Shown: positions 38,901 to 47,673, counted from the first letter of the stretch. The stretch: 64,000 bases of DNA from a bacterium (GCA_017941035.1 JAGAXG010000013.1:1-64000); one strand, 5' to 3'. Notes: a model not told the origin generated them from the letters alone. Made by a program: numbers and translations.

Positions 38901-39053
38901 TTTGCGTCTGGAGCCGGAGCAAGTTCGAGACATTCAGTTGGAATGACTGTTTTTGGAGGAATGATTGCTGTAGCATTTGTCGGTACGTATTTAGTACCTG
39001 CGCTTTATGTTTTAGTTGAAGAATTTAAGGAAAAATTAAAATGCAAAAAATAA
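35955..39053 (+). CDS. RND efflux system 2, pump subunit
   Basis: A 1032-residue HAE-1 type pump. TM4 has [21 protein letters not shown] with both relay aspartates and TM10 has [18 protein letters not shown] with the Lys, so it should be functional. EEYPSITPPQIVVSATYSGAS and GFLPQEDRGAIFTQIQLPEG are further landmarks. It is 40 residues shorter than the pump of system 1, mainly around the central periplasmic and linker regions. The loops that choose substrates differ between the two pumps, so distinct cargo is likely. Confidence 0.95.
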   Translation: MDTKESNNIFIRRPKLAIVISLAIVLAGILVLKSLPLEEYPSITPPQIVVSATYSGASSEVIESTIASPVESQLNGVDNMIYMSSSSQNGSYKLTLYFDVGTNPDMALVNTQNALQLVIPRLPEEVRRYGLSVKKSTGGAGLLLISINSPHNTYSNLFISNYANVYIKDELARIKGVGEISVFGSSDYSMRIWLNANKMALYQLSVSEVIKAVQEQNTQVPAGDLGVEPMKEKQLIKLTMRTKGRLKDEKEFENIIIKERQDGSRIRLKDVARVELGAESYSFFSRISGKNASIISITQMPEANAIDLVNRIKSRLEELSKSFPKDLEYKIQHDETEFVRESIKEVVEAVLLAIFLVSGVTYLFLGTIRSAFIPFCAIPVSLIGVFIFMNVFGFSINLLILFALVLAVGLVVDDAIVVLENTQRHILEGKSPKLATEITMKEVFSAVIATSLVLMAVFVPVSFIGGITGRMFNQFALCISASIGLSTLVALTLAPALCSTILKREDNEPNFIKKFNNNFENIKTKYLDSVEKLLSSKTLTLFSLLLIFFLVVLLFLLIPKGFLPQEDRGAIFTQIQLPEGSSASRTSDIAEKIEKKLLSIKGVQDTITLVGMNGENTALIVSDLAPWHKRKNKKESSNSIQSIINSEYYNYPYATVATFSPPAISGLGMFGGFEYQLLDRGNREPSQLLSEAQKLMNEARKNPKFTLLYTSYTANLPQIMIDVDVDKAKAQNVEISEIYNAIGAYFAMTYVNDFNKYGRVYRVYMQADSEFRAKLSDLDKIFVKNNSGKMVPLKEVISTKNITGPYVRTRFNMYPAITINGNVRNNVSSGEAINLMEKISEKFLPENLTFAWSGTAYQEKKSSGDIAPILIMSLIFVFLFLVGLYESWFLPVSVLLVTPVAIGGALLFQYIFGYALDIYSQIGLVMLIGLSTKQAILIVEFAKDAHNSGLSIRESALQAAKLRFRAVMMTNISFILGLIPLIFASGAGASSRHSVGMTVFGGMIAVAFVGTYLVPALYVLVEEFKEKLKCKK

Positions 39054-40411
39054 TAGTCATATTTATTATAATGTTATCTTTAATGCCTGTGCATGCATAT
39101 AAACTTGGAAATACTTTAGATAGTAAAGAGTATCCGGAAACAATAATGCTTGAGGAGGATAAAGATAACGCAAAAGTAATATCAGGAACTATAACAAAAA
39201 CAATTGATATAAATTTAAGTAATTGTATTCAAATTGCGCTTGGCAATAACCCCGAAATTGATTATGCATTTCAGGATATTTTGGCAAATGATGCAAAAAT
39301 AAAACAAAGTTGGTCCAATTTTTTCCCAAGAATTTCATGGCAGACAAGTTGGTCTCATATCAAACAACTTCAATTATCTGATGCATTGAGTAGAAATTTA
39401 GAATATGAATATTATCTTTTAGGGCAAGCTTCGATTGATCAATTAATTTATGATTTTGGAGTTACACAAAATAAGGCAACAATCAATAGACTTGGATATT
39501 ATGCATCAAAAAAAAATTTTGGCGAGGTCGTGAACAACATTATTTGTCGCACAAAAAATGCTTATTATAAGGTACTATTTGCATACAAAGAAGTCGAAAT
39601 ACAAGGAAGTGCAGTTGAAAATTATCAATTATTTTATAATCAAGCAAAAGCATTTTATCAGGTAGGGTTAAATCCTAAAGTTGATGTTACAATTGCACAG
39701 GCTAATTTGAGTAATGCAAAGTTAAAATTAATTCAAGCTAAAACTAACGTAAATATTGCTATGACAGAATTAAACAATATAATGGGTGTACCCTACTTTG
39801 AAAAGTATAGTTTAAATGATAATTTGGAATATAATCCAATATCAATCAATTTTGATGAAGCAGTAGAAATTGCAAAAACTTCACGTCCGAGTCTCAAAAG
39901 GGTACAAATATTAGTTGAACAGGCGCATCAAAATTTAAATTTAGCAAAAAAATCATTTATGCCGACATTACATGCAGAAGCACAATATCAAAGGGGTGGT
40001 AAACACTGGACATCTAATGACGGCTGGAATGTTGGGATGTATCTTAATTTTACTTCTGTTAATGCTATGCTTTGTAGAAATCAAATTAAAGAAGCACGAT
40101 ATCTTTATGACAAACAAATTGCAGAAGCTATAAAAATTCAAAATGATATTTATCAAGAAATTCAAAGTGCATACTTAACACTCAATGAAAAGAAAAATCA
40201 AATACCAGTTGCGAGCATTCAAGTAAAACAGGCTAAAGAAAATTATGAGCTTTCTCTGGGACGCTATAAAGTTGGTGAAGCGTCCCCAATTGAAATGCGA
40301 GAAGCAGAAAATACTCTTATAAATTCAAGATTAAACTATTTTACTGCTCTTTATGAATATAATGTCGCGAAATCAAATCTCGAACGTGCAATAGGTAAAA
40401 ATTTAATTTAA
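39041..40411 (+). CDS. RND efflux system 2, TolC-family outer membrane channel
   Basis: A 456-residue TolC-type protein with signal peptide MQKIIVIFIIMLSLMPVHAY. OEP repeats start at LSNCIQIALGNNPEIDYAFQDI and FDEAVEIAKTSRPSLKRVQILV. LGRYKVGEASPIEMREAENTLINSRLNYFTALYEYNVAKSNLERAIG is the usual C-terminal helix. The ATG lies 13 bp inside the pump gene, with AAGGA 9 bases upstream. It completes the second tripartite set. Confidence 0.92.
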   Translation: MQKIIVIFIIMLSLMPVHAYKLGNTLDSKEYPETIMLEEDKDNAKVISGTITKTIDINLSNCIQIALGNNPEIDYAFQDILANDAKIKQSWSNFFPRISWQTSWSHIKQLQLSDALSRNLEYEYYLLGQASIDQLIYDFGVTQNKATINRLGYYASKKNFGEVVNNIICRTKNAYYKVLFAYKEVEIQGSAVENYQLFYNQAKAFYQVGLNPKVDVTIAQANLSNAKLKLIQAKTNVNIAMTELNNIMGVPYFEKYSLNDNLEYNPISINFDEAVEIAKTSRPSLKRVQILVEQAHQNLNLAKKSFMPTLHAEAQYQRGGKHWTSNDGWNVGMYLNFTSVNAMLCRNQIKEARYLYDKQIAEAIKIQNDIYQEIQSAYLTLNEKKNQIPVASIQVKQAKENYELSLGRYKVGEASPIEMREAENTLINSRLNYFTALYEYNVAKSNLERAIGKNLI

Positions 40412-40500
40412 TATTTCTTAACAAATAAGAAAGTAAAAAGCAATTATTTATTAAATAAATACTTTATATATATGTAAGAGCATAAGAGAGAGATATTAAG

Positions 40501-40740
40501 ATGTTAAGTTCAAATCCACAATTCGGAACAATTGTAAAACCGTCAAGAAGACGTAAAAGTGTTAAAGAATTTAATTATTTAGAAGCAAAAGATAGACGTA
40601 TGAGATTCAATAATTCACAGGATCCAATTTATTATGTATTTGATTGCATTGAAAACAGACCGGTTTCAACACTGGCAAAAGAATTTGTTAAGGATTCAGT
40701 TTTTGAAGTTATGAATTTTGTTTCAAAAGTTGTTGGATAA
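40501..40740 (+). CDS. Small basic hypothetical protein, 79 residues
   Basis: MLSSNPQFGTIVKPSRRRKSV opens the protein: an N-terminal NPQFG motif, then a basic patch, then a charged helical body (FNYLEAKDRRMRFNN; STLAKEFVKDSVFEVMNFVSKV). No signal peptide. GAGAGAG lies about 8 bases before the ATG. It has its own terminator at 40766. Function unknown; the leader resembles those at 3520 and 3870. Confidence 0.6.
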   Translation: MLSSNPQFGTIVKPSRRRKSVKEFNYLEAKDRRMRFNNSQDPIYYVFDCIENRPVSTLAKEFVKDSVFEVMNFVSKVVG

Positions 40741-40765
40741 TCAATTAGGATAAAGAATAGGAAAT

Positions 40766-40790
40766 AAGCGGTTATATAACCGCTTTTTAT
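40766..40790 (+). terminator. Rho-independent terminator
   Basis: A perfect 20-bp palindrome (AAGCGGTTAT and its complement, 40766-40785) followed by TTTAT. It lies 25 bp past the small gene and just before the stop of the convergent mannosidase gene. Confidence 0.9.
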
Positions 40791-40796
40791 TTGCGC

Positions 40797-42866
40797 TTAA
40801 AAAATCAAAGCTTGTGGGTAAATTTCTTCTACATAGTTTTCCCAATCTTTAACAGGGAAAAATCCTATAGAAAACTCTGCAATATTTTTACCTAATTGTT
40901 GAGCATTAGGGACTTCAATTGGAGGACCTGCAGGAGTTGTTCTTGCTCTGTTTAAAGGATTTGAAATAATTCCGGTACTTCTTAAAAGTGTAATATAAAG
41001 GGAATTTTTATATACTTCGTACTCTCTTAATCCTTTAGTTATTACCCCAAGTCCATTAGTCCAAACGAAGCGTTCAAATGGTGCAGTATTGGTCTTTGCT
41101 TCTATTCCTTTTGATTTAGGGAGATTTTCTCTTATATTATATTCAGGATCAAACTTTCTTTTTATAAGAATACCCATATCATCAGATTGTACTTCAGATA
41201 CTTTTTTATCAAAGTTGAATTTTACTTGCCACAATCTGTTTGTCATAATATTTGACCATTCTATTTTAAAATTTAAAAGCATAGATTTTTTATTTAAATA
41301 TATATTTACACCAAAGAAAGAAGTTTCTATTCTAAGTGCGCATGATAAATATCCTTCATAAAGGACTTGAGCTTTTTTAATTTTTGCTACTTCAATATTG
41401 TCACCTGTAACGGGGGCAAAATTATAAGTATCACCGTCATCTTTGCATCTTACAAATTCAATGAAGTTTTTATAACATTTAGTACCGATATAAAGATATA
41501 TTTCACCATCTAGAACTTCGAGTTTTATATTTGAATTAGAAATTTGTCTTGTATTAACAGACAAGTCCGTACGACCAATATCCTTAGTTTCTTTTAAAAG
41601 AGTATATATCGTTGTATAATCTTCTGTTACGGGTATTTTATTTATATCGTATAAAATTTCAGACGGAAAACCAGCTTGTGTATTAACAATCTGAGAATGA
41701 AGTTCTATTTCTGAACGATTAACCTCTAAGATTCTGTATTTATCTGGATATTTGAACGCTATAACCTCTCCCTTTTTGTTTTCAAATCTAATTTCTTCAA
41801 TAATTGATTCTGCAATTTGAAGAACTTTGTTATATCTTACTATACATTCTTCATGTACTTTATCTGTAGAGCAACCGCAAATACTGTCATGAGCTTGATT
41901 TTGAAGTAAAAGTTTATATGCATATTCAATTACTTTTTCATATTTATTCCCATATTTTTGTTGTAATTTATCTGCTAATTCGAGTTTATATGAGCACTGA
42001 GAATTTAATTGCTTTAATTTTGTTCTTGCAGAATAGCATCCGGATAAAACGAATGTAGAGGTATTATCACGTAATTCATCATTAAATTTTTTATTAAATT
42101 TTACATTACCAAAATATTCAAAAATTGAAGATAACTCTATTTCGTAATTAACAAGATTTTTATTTATTTCTTCAATTTGTTCTGAAATATCGGAAGGTAT
42201 TCCGAGATGATCGGCTCCTATCGGGAGTAAAAGCGTTTTTCCTGATCGTTTTGCTATTTTGTCAAGATTATCTTCAAGCCATAATGCTTTTTCTTCAATT
42301 GATTTATTTGAAGAAAAAATATCCATAAAATAACCACGGACCAAATTTATAGTGTTCACACCGTTAAATATAAACTCAGAAGGTATATAATCAGGTACAC
42401 CACGCCAAACAACAGCGTCATAAATTCCGTATTCTTGGAGTATTAATGGAATATTTTTGCTATGCCCGAATGTATCAGCAAAATAACCTAAAAAATCTTC
42501 ACAACCAAAATCTTCGGCAATTTTTAAACCTATTTCAAGATTTTTTCTGAAACAAACCTCATCCGTTAAATATTCATCAACAAGACAATAAAAAGGACCA
42601 ATAAAAAGACGTTTAGCTTTTATTAAATATCTTACCAATGCTTCTTTTTCAGGTCTGAATTCCAGATAATCAAGTAGCGCAGATACTTGTCCGTCAAAAT
42701 AAAAAGACGGGATTTTATTATTTTGTAGCAGATCAAGAACATTATCAAAGACTTTTAAAAGCCTTAGTCTGAATACTTCAAATTCTCGATACCATTCTCT
42801 ATCCCAGTGCGTATGAAGGTAAGCAATTACACGTTTTTTATCTCTCATAATATTATATTTTAGCAT
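40797..42866 (-). CDS. GH38 alpha-mannosidase
   Basis: A 689-residue glycoside hydrolase of family 38. LHTHWDREWY gives the first zinc His and Asp; GYFADTFGHSKNIP (Asp131) is the nucleophile block; LLQNQAHDSICGCSTDKVH carries the last zinc His, followed by the helical bundle and C-terminal beta domains. No signal peptide, so it probably acts on imported mannosides or host-glycan fragments. It is shorter than many GH38 enzymes. ATG at 42848 is an alternative start; neither has a clear ribosome site. No sugar transporter or PTS gene adjoins it. Confidence 0.92.
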   Translation of the reverse strand: MLKYNIMRDKKRVIAYLHTHWDREWYREFEVFRLRLLKVFDNVLDLLQNNKIPSFYFDGQVSALLDYLEFRPEKEALVRYLIKAKRLFIGPFYCLVDEYLTDEVCFRKNLEIGLKIAEDFGCEDFLGYFADTFGHSKNIPLILQEYGIYDAVVWRGVPDYIPSEFIFNGVNTINLVRGYFMDIFSSNKSIEEKALWLEDNLDKIAKRSGKTLLLPIGADHLGIPSDISEQIEEINKNLVNYEIELSSIFEYFGNVKFNKKFNDELRDNTSTFVLSGCYSARTKLKQLNSQCSYKLELADKLQQKYGNKYEKVIEYAYKLLLQNQAHDSICGCSTDKVHEECIVRYNKVLQIAESIIEEIRFENKKGEVIAFKYPDKYRILEVNRSEIELHSQIVNTQAGFPSEILYDINKIPVTEDYTTIYTLLKETKDIGRTDLSVNTRQISNSNIKLEVLDGEIYLYIGTKCYKNFIEFVRCKDDGDTYNFAPVTGDNIEVAKIKKAQVLYEGYLSCALRIETSFFGVNIYLNKKSMLLNFKIEWSNIMTNRLWQVKFNFDKKVSEVQSDDMGILIKRKFDPEYNIRENLPKSKGIEAKTNTAPFERFVWTNGLGVITKGLREYEVYKNSLYITLLRSTGIISNPLNRARTTPAGPPIEVPNAQQLGKNIAEFSIGFFPVKDWENYVEEIYPQALIF

Positions 42867-42962
42867 TTTTATTTTTTATAGTCTAATTGTTAAGATTACC
42901 TAATGAGTGAATAACTTTTTTCATTACTTAAAATATTATATATTTAAAGAGAAGAGGTTTAC

Positions 42963-43280
42963 ATGAAAAAAATATTTATTTTGGGTCTTTTAATGTCCGT
43001 CCTTAGCGTTAATGCATATCCGCTTTATGATGCAGAAAACTACGCACAAGATTATGAGAATAATTACTGCGCACCTATGAAAACAACTTTTATGGATAGA
43101 TTGAAAAACGTATTTACAGGAGTTCCAACCGGATATACCCCTCAAATACAGCCTTCTCCATATTTAAACAGTTTTGGTCCCTCATACATGCAAGGATTTT
43201 ATGGTTCTAGCGGCTGGAATGATCACAATATTTATAACCCTATTTACAGTAGTGCAGGTTTAAATATCCTAAATAATTAA
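42963..43280 (+). CDS. Small secreted Tyr/Asn/Pro-rich protein
   Basis: A 105-residue protein with signal peptide MKKIFILGLLMSVLSVNAYP. The mature part is rich in Tyr, Asn, Pro, Ser and Gly (YDAENYAQDYENNYCAP, TGYTPQIQPSPYLNSFGPSY, GSSGWNDHNIYNPIY), suggesting a mostly disordered surface or matrix protein. There is a single Cys near residue 36, too late to be a lipobox. AGAGAAGAGG precedes the ATG. No family recognised. Confidence 0.7.
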   Translation: MKKIFILGLLMSVLSVNAYPLYDAENYAQDYENNYCAPMKTTFMDRLKNVFTGVPTGYTPQIQPSPYLNSFGPSYMQGFYGSSGWNDHNIYNPIYSSAGLNILNN

Positions 43281-43365
43281 TGTAAAAAAAATATAAAAAT
43301 TTGTTAAACTCTCTTTTTTGATGTTACCATATTATATGTAAATATTTTCAAGGAGAGATACAATT

Positions 43366-45210
43366 ATGTGTGGTATTGTCGGATATGTTGGCTCAAATCC
43401 GGTTTTAGATATACTATTAGACGGATTAGAGCAATTGGAATATAGAGGATATGATTCTTCAGGAATTGCAGTAAGAAACGGAGACAAAATAAATGTTTAT
43501 AAAGCCGTTGGGAAATTAAAGAATTTAAGAGAAGAACTTTCCTCCCATGCCTATGAAATTCAAAAATCAACTTCCGGTATTGGACATATCAGATGGGCTA
43601 CTCATGGAGCACCTACTGTTGTCAATGCACATCCTCATGTTTCAAATTGTGGGAAACTAGTTGTTGTTCATAATGGAATTATTGAAAATTACAAAGAATT
43701 AAAATCAAAATTAGAGGCTCAGGGATGTACCTTTAAATCACAAACAGATACTGAGACTGTTGCACATCTTGTTGCCTTAAAATATGAAGAAGTAAAAGAT
43801 TTAACAAAAGCGGTTGGATTAGCAGTAAATGAAATTGAGGGTGCTTATGCTCTAGAAATTATGCATGCTGATGAACCTGACAAAATTGTAATAACAAAAA
43901 GAAATGCACCTTTGATTATTGGAGTTGCTAATGATGGTTTTTATGCAGGTTCAGATATACCTGCATTTATTAAACATACAAATAAAGCTGTTTACCTTTC
44001 TGATAATCAAATAGCAACTTTAACTTCTTCATCAATGAAAATTCAAGATAAAGATGGTAACGAAGTCACTCCTAAGATTGAACAACTACCATGGGAGCCT
44101 GTTGCTTTGAGTAAAATGGGGTACAAACATTTTATGCTTAAAGAAATTCATGAACAGCCGGATGTTGTAAGAAATATTCTATTTGGTAAACTTCACAGCG
44201 CTGATACCCCAATTGAACTTGAAGAAGTTAAATTAACAAGAGAACATTTAAAAAGCCTAAACAGAATTCAAATTATAGCTTGTGGAACATCCTTGCATGC
44301 AGGAATGATAGGTAAATATTTAATTGAAGATTTTTGTCAAATTCCGGTGGACATAGAAGCCTCAAGTGAATATATTTACAGAAAAACTGTAACAGACGAG
44401 CATACGTTAGTCATAGGGGTTTCTCAATCAGGAGAAACTGCAGATACGCTAACAGCTATCAAACAGGCCAAAGCAAGAGGTTCGCACATTTTAATTATTA
44501 CAAATCGTCCTGATAGCGCAATGGCAAGAGAAGCTGACAGCTTGCTTTCTGTAAACGCAGGCATTGAAGTTTCTGTTGCGGCTACAAAATCCTATATTGC
44601 ACAATTAACTTCTTTTTATCTTCTTGCGCTTTTTATGGCAGAAATTAAAGAAACACTTGATAATGTAAAATTATCAACATTGAAGTCAGAAATGTTAATT
44701 TTACCTCAAAAAATAGAACAAATTTTATCAAATAAAGATAAAATACAAACTTGTGCTCGTAAATACTCCGGGACAAGAGATTTTATTTATATTGCCAGAG
44801 GTATCAATTATCCAACAGCTCTTGAAGGGGCTCTAAAACTGAAAGAAATAAGCTATATAAATGCAACAGGCTATCCTGCCGGAGAATTAAAACACGGACC
44901 TATTGCTATGCTTGATGAAACAATGCCTGTATTGTCAATATTAATGAAGGGTTCTGTATACGACAAACTTCTTTCAAACAGTGAAGAAGCACGTGCACGT
45001 AATGCTCGAATGATTGCTTTAACAAATTCAGATAGCCCTAAACTTGACGAATTATTTGACTGTATAATAAAAGTTCCGGATATTGATGAAATTTTATCTC
45101 CTATAATTTCAATTATCCCGTTACAATTAATTGCATATTATATTGCTGAATTTCTGGGTAAAGATGTTGATCAGCCAAGAAATCTTGCTAAATCTGTTAC
45201 GGTAGAGTAA
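43366..45210 (+). CDS. glmS: Glutamine-fructose-6-phosphate aminotransferase (isomerizing)
   Basis: A 614-residue enzyme that makes glucosamine-6-phosphate, the first amino-sugar step to peptidoglycan and LPS. MCGIVGYVG gives the N-terminal nucleophile Cys; the glutaminase domain has GIGHIRWATHGAP and NGIIENY. Two SIS domains follow (ACGTSLHAGMIGKYL, GVSQSGETADT; ARGINYPTALEGALKLKEISYI), ending DQPRNLAKSVTVE. AAGGAGAG lies 8 bases before the ATG. The 85-bp upstream gap has no room for a glmS ribozyme. Confidence 0.97.
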   Translation: MCGIVGYVGSNPVLDILLDGLEQLEYRGYDSSGIAVRNGDKINVYKAVGKLKNLREELSSHAYEIQKSTSGIGHIRWATHGAPTVVNAHPHVSNCGKLVVVHNGIIENYKELKSKLEAQGCTFKSQTDTETVAHLVALKYEEVKDLTKAVGLAVNEIEGAYALEIMHADEPDKIVITKRNAPLIIGVANDGFYAGSDIPAFIKHTNKAVYLSDNQIATLTSSSMKIQDKDGNEVTPKIEQLPWEPVALSKMGYKHFMLKEIHEQPDVVRNILFGKLHSADTPIELEEVKLTREHLKSLNRIQIIACGTSLHAGMIGKYLIEDFCQIPVDIEASSEYIYRKTVTDEHTLVIGVSQSGETADTLTAIKQAKARGSHILIITNRPDSAMAREADSLLSVNAGIEVSVAATKSYIAQLTSFYLLALFMAEIKETLDNVKLSTLKSEMLILPQKIEQILSNKDKIQTCARKYSGTRDFIYIARGINYPTALEGALKLKEISYINATGYPAGELKHGPIAMLDETMPVLSILMKGSVYDKLLSNSEEARARNARMIALTNSDSPKLDELFDCIIKVPDIDEILSPIISIIPLQLIAYYIAEFLGKDVDQPRNLAKSVTVE

Positions 45211-45363
45211 ATGATATTATCTGATGTTATTGAGTTAAAAAAAACGAATAACCTTGATGAAATTGAAAAATTTCTTAATCAGCGATTTCATACAGTATTA
45301 CGCTGGGCTATTATTGATGTTGAAGAAAAAACAATGAAAATTAGTGTTACCTACAAAAGCTAA
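45211..45363 (+). CDS. 50-residue hypothetical protein directly after glmS
   Basis: A 50-codon frame opening at the base after the glmS stop (TAAATG), the usual layout for translational coupling. It reads MILSDVIELKKTNNLDEI, then EKFLNQRFHTVLRWAIIDV, then EEKTMKISVTYKS: helix, helix, then two strands. The pattern NNLDEIEKFLNQRFHTV resembles small proteins with a DLEEVNKLLAEGW-type core, which I recall without a known function. Its stop overlaps the stop of convergent thrB. It is below usual gene-length cut-offs. Confidence 0.55.
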   Translation: MILSDVIELKKTNNLDEIEKFLNQRFHTVLRWAIIDVEEKTMKISVTYKS

Positions 45364-46307
45364 TCATCATTATTTACTATTTGAGCACCATTTTGCTCTA
45401 CAGTAACCGTTTTTATATCACATTTTATATTTTGATCGGCCCAAATATCTCTTACTGTATTTTTAATTTTATCAATGTCATTTTTTTCAGAAATAATAAG
45501 AATTGATGAACCTGCTCCGCTTATAACACATCCTAAAACACTATCAATATAACGCAAATTATCCATAATCTTATCCAAACCTTGAATAAGTTTCATTCTA
45601 TATGGCTGGTGCAGTCTATCTTTAAGAGCTAGCTTCATTAATTCCTTATCTTTGGTATGAACAGCATGAATAAACATACCCACACGTTGAGCATTATAAA
45701 CCGCATCTTTCATAGGAACTTCTTTCGGTAGCACAGAACGAGATATATCAGTAGATAATTCAAAATCCGGAGTACAAACAGTAATTATCCAGTCTGCAGG
45801 CCAATCAATTTTTCTGTAAACAACAGTTCCATCTTCCTGTTGAGAGGATATAACCAAACCTCCGACTATTGCAGGTGTAATATTATCAGGATGCCCTTCT
45901 ATTTCACAAGCAATAGATAAAAGAGCAACTTCATCTGCAGGTCTGCCTAGCAGCTCATTTGCAGCAACTAGTGCCCCGACAATCACAGATGCACTGCTGC
46001 CCAAACCTCGGGCAACAGGTATTCCTGAGTGAATATTAATTTTTAACTCACTTGGTGTTTGACCTATAGAGTTGTATAGAAGTTCAACCGCTTTATAAAC
46101 AAGACTGTTTTCATCCAACGGAATATGTTCTAAAGATGCTTCATCAATCATTGGACTTTCAGGTATTACATTAATCTCGACACCTGTACCCGGAAGAACA
46201 GTTTCTTCAATTGTTATTATATTATAAATAGGAAGCGCCATACCAAGACAGTCAAACCCTGGTCCGATATTTGCCGCAGTAGCTGGCACTTTTACACTTA
46301 TTTTCAT
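45360..46307 (-). CDS. thrB: Homoserine kinase
   Basis: A 315-residue GHMP kinase of threonine synthesis. KVPATAANIGPGFDCLGMALPIYN is the N-terminal signature, PVARGLGSSASVIVGALVAAN the ATP loop, EGHPDNITPAIVGGLVIS the substrate region, and CVISGAGSSILII the third GHMP motif. AAAGGA lies 10 bases before the ATG. It stands alone here; thrA and thrC are not in the window. Confidence 0.95.
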   Translation of the reverse strand: MKISVKVPATAANIGPGFDCLGMALPIYNIITIEETVLPGTGVEINVIPESPMIDEASLEHIPLDENSLVYKAVELLYNSIGQTPSELKINIHSGIPVARGLGSSASVIVGALVAANELLGRPADEVALLSIACEIEGHPDNITPAIVGGLVISSQQEDGTVVYRKIDWPADWIITVCTPDFELSTDISRSVLPKEVPMKDAVYNAQRVGMFIHAVHTKDKELMKLALKDRLHQPYRMKLIQGLDKIMDNLRYIDSVLGCVISGAGSSILIISEKNDIDKIKNTVRDIWADQNIKCDIKTVTVEQNGAQIVNNDD

Positions 46308-46378
46308 ATTTAGCTATCCTTTTTATGTATTATAACAAAAACAATAAAAATAATACATCTATAAGTTATTTAAAAAAT

Positions 46379-46407
46379 TTGTATATAATAATAAATAGGT
46401 CTATAAT
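46379..46407 (+). promoter_or_regulatory. Promoter with -10 box six bases before the methyltransferase ATG
   Basis: TTGTAT (46379-46384), a 17-base spacer, TATAAT (46402-46407), six bases (ATTTAT), then ATG at 46414. No Shine-Dalgarno exists, so a leaderless mRNA is predicted. Confidence 0.7.
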
Positions 46408-46413
46408 ATTTAT

Positions 46414-47673
46414 ATGACTGAGTTTAAACCATATTTTACCGCTGATGGCTCAACAGGCTTGTATAATAGTGATTTTAATGACATATATCACAGTGCAACA
46501 GGGGCTTTAACAGAGGCATATGAAAAATTTATATATCCAATAAATTTTGAAATGATTAATAAAAAAAATGAAATTAAAATTTTAGATATCTGCTACGGTA
46601 TAGGTTATAATTCAAAAAGTTTTCTAAATTATATTCTTGATAAAAAATTTTTAAAAAATTATTTTTCTGATAATAAAACTAGTTTCGCTACGATATATAC
46701 TGATAATATTTTTAAAAATTTTTTAAAAAAAATACATATAAATAATAATACTTGTAACGAAACGATATATACAGATAATATTTTAAGAAAAATTTCTATT
46801 ACTGCTGTCGATAATGACGAAAAATTATTTTTTTTATCACCATTCATAAAAACCGGACAGAGAAAAATTAGCGTTCCCAAAAATTTACCCATAAATTCAA
46901 AATTTTATAACAATTCAAAACAAATTTCAAAAAGAAAAATTAATAAACTGATAAATTTTTTAATTTTTGAAAAAATTTCATCTGAAATCATTCAAAATAA
47001 AGGTGTTCTCTCTATTTTGTCTAATGAAAATTTTAAGGACTATTTCGAGACTGATTTAAGGGGGTATGTACTTAATTTAGTTAAAGAACATTGTACAAAT
47101 CCAAAACTTTCAAATTTACATAATATATATTATAGGTATCTATCGAAATGTTATAAAATGCAACTAAAACGCACTAATTTAGACAAAGTATATTTTAACT
47201 ATAAAATTGATGATGCTCGATCTGTCGTAAGGGATGATAAGAATGAATATAATTTAATATTTTTGGATGCATTTTCTCCTAATAAGTGCCCATGTTTGTG
47301 GAGTTACGAATTTTTTACAGAGTTATACCGTATTTTAGAAAAAGACGGAATGCTTTTGACCTATTCTACTTCTGCAGTTGTTAGAAGTGCTATGATTGAA
47401 GCAGGATTCATTGTAGGTAATGTTTATAATGAGCGCTTGAATAAATTTACAGGCACTGTTGCTGTTAAAAATTCTGAACTAATAAAGTATCCTCTTACAG
47501 AATTCGATTTTGGGCTATTAAAAACGAGAGCAGGAATATTTTATCGAGACAAAAATTTAAATGGGCAAAATGAGGCGATTATTGAGCTGTATAATTTAGA
47601 GAAAAAAAATTCTATCCGTGAATCTAGTACTCAGTACATTAAAAACTATACACATAATAAAGACTTGCCTTAG
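46414..47673 (+). CDS. MnmD/MnmC-like SAM-dependent methyltransferase with repeat-bearing insert
   Basis: A 419-residue methyltransferase like the N-terminal domain of tRNA-modifying MnmC. Start YFTADGSTGLYNSDFNDIYHS and motif I ILDICYGIGYNSKSF (residues 56-70) fit the family; FLDAFSPNKCPCLWSYEFF and GMLLTYSTSAVVRSAMIEAGF are its C-terminal hallmarks. It would methylate the wobble-uridine side chain in certain tRNAs. Between motif I and motif II (ITAVDND, 129-135) lies an enlarged loop holding two copies of a short repeat read as ATIYTDNIF and ETIYTDNIL. A further long Lys/Asn-rich insert follows at about 140-230. No FAD-dependent MnmC half is fused. Confidence 0.78.
   Translation: MTEFKPYFTADGSTGLYNSDFNDIYHSATGALTEAYEKFIYPINFEMINKKNEIKILDICYGIGYNSKSFLNYILDKKFLKNYFSDNKTSFATIYTDNIFKNFLKKIHINNNTCNETIYTDNILRKISITAVDNDEKLFFLSPFIKTGQRKISVPKNLPINSKFYNNSKQISKRKINKLINFLIFEKISSEIIQNKGVLSILSNENFKDYFETDLRGYVLNLVKEHCTNPKLSNLHNIYYRYLSKCYKMQLKRTNLDKVYFNYKIDDARSVVRDDKNEYNLIFLDAFSPNKCPCLWSYEFFTELYRILEKDGMLLTYSTSAVVRSAMIEAGFIVGNVYNERLNKFTGTVAVKNSELIKYPLTEFDFGLLKTRAGIFYRDKNLNGQNEAIIELYNLEKKNSIRESSTQYIKNYTHNKDLP
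46683..46713 (+). repeat. Intragenic dispersed repeat, copy 1
   Basis: Core CGATATATACTGATAATA at 46691-46708. It shares the core CGATATATACNGATAA with copies 2 and 4 and lies in frame inside the methyltransferase (residues 91-101). Confidence 0.7.
46754..46786 (+). repeat. Intragenic dispersed repeat, copy 2
   Basis: Core CGATATATACAGATAATA at 46763-46780, same orientation as copy 1 and exactly 72 bp (24 codons) away. Its left flank AACGAAA is also found in the copy at 48046-48051. Confidence 0.7.

Noticed and set aside
40445-40461. AT-only palindrome before the small gene at 40501
   Set aside because: TATTTAT and ATAAATA arms are expected by chance at this base composition and no T-run or gene end fits.
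43281-43365. glmS ribozyme before glmS
   Set aside because: Only 85 bases are available and they are AT-rich without the paired elements of the ribozyme.
46659-46892. 77-residue minus-strand frame with ILSVYIV repeats
   Set aside because: It is the antisense reading of the repeat copies inside the methyltransferase; the plus frame carries the conserved motifs.
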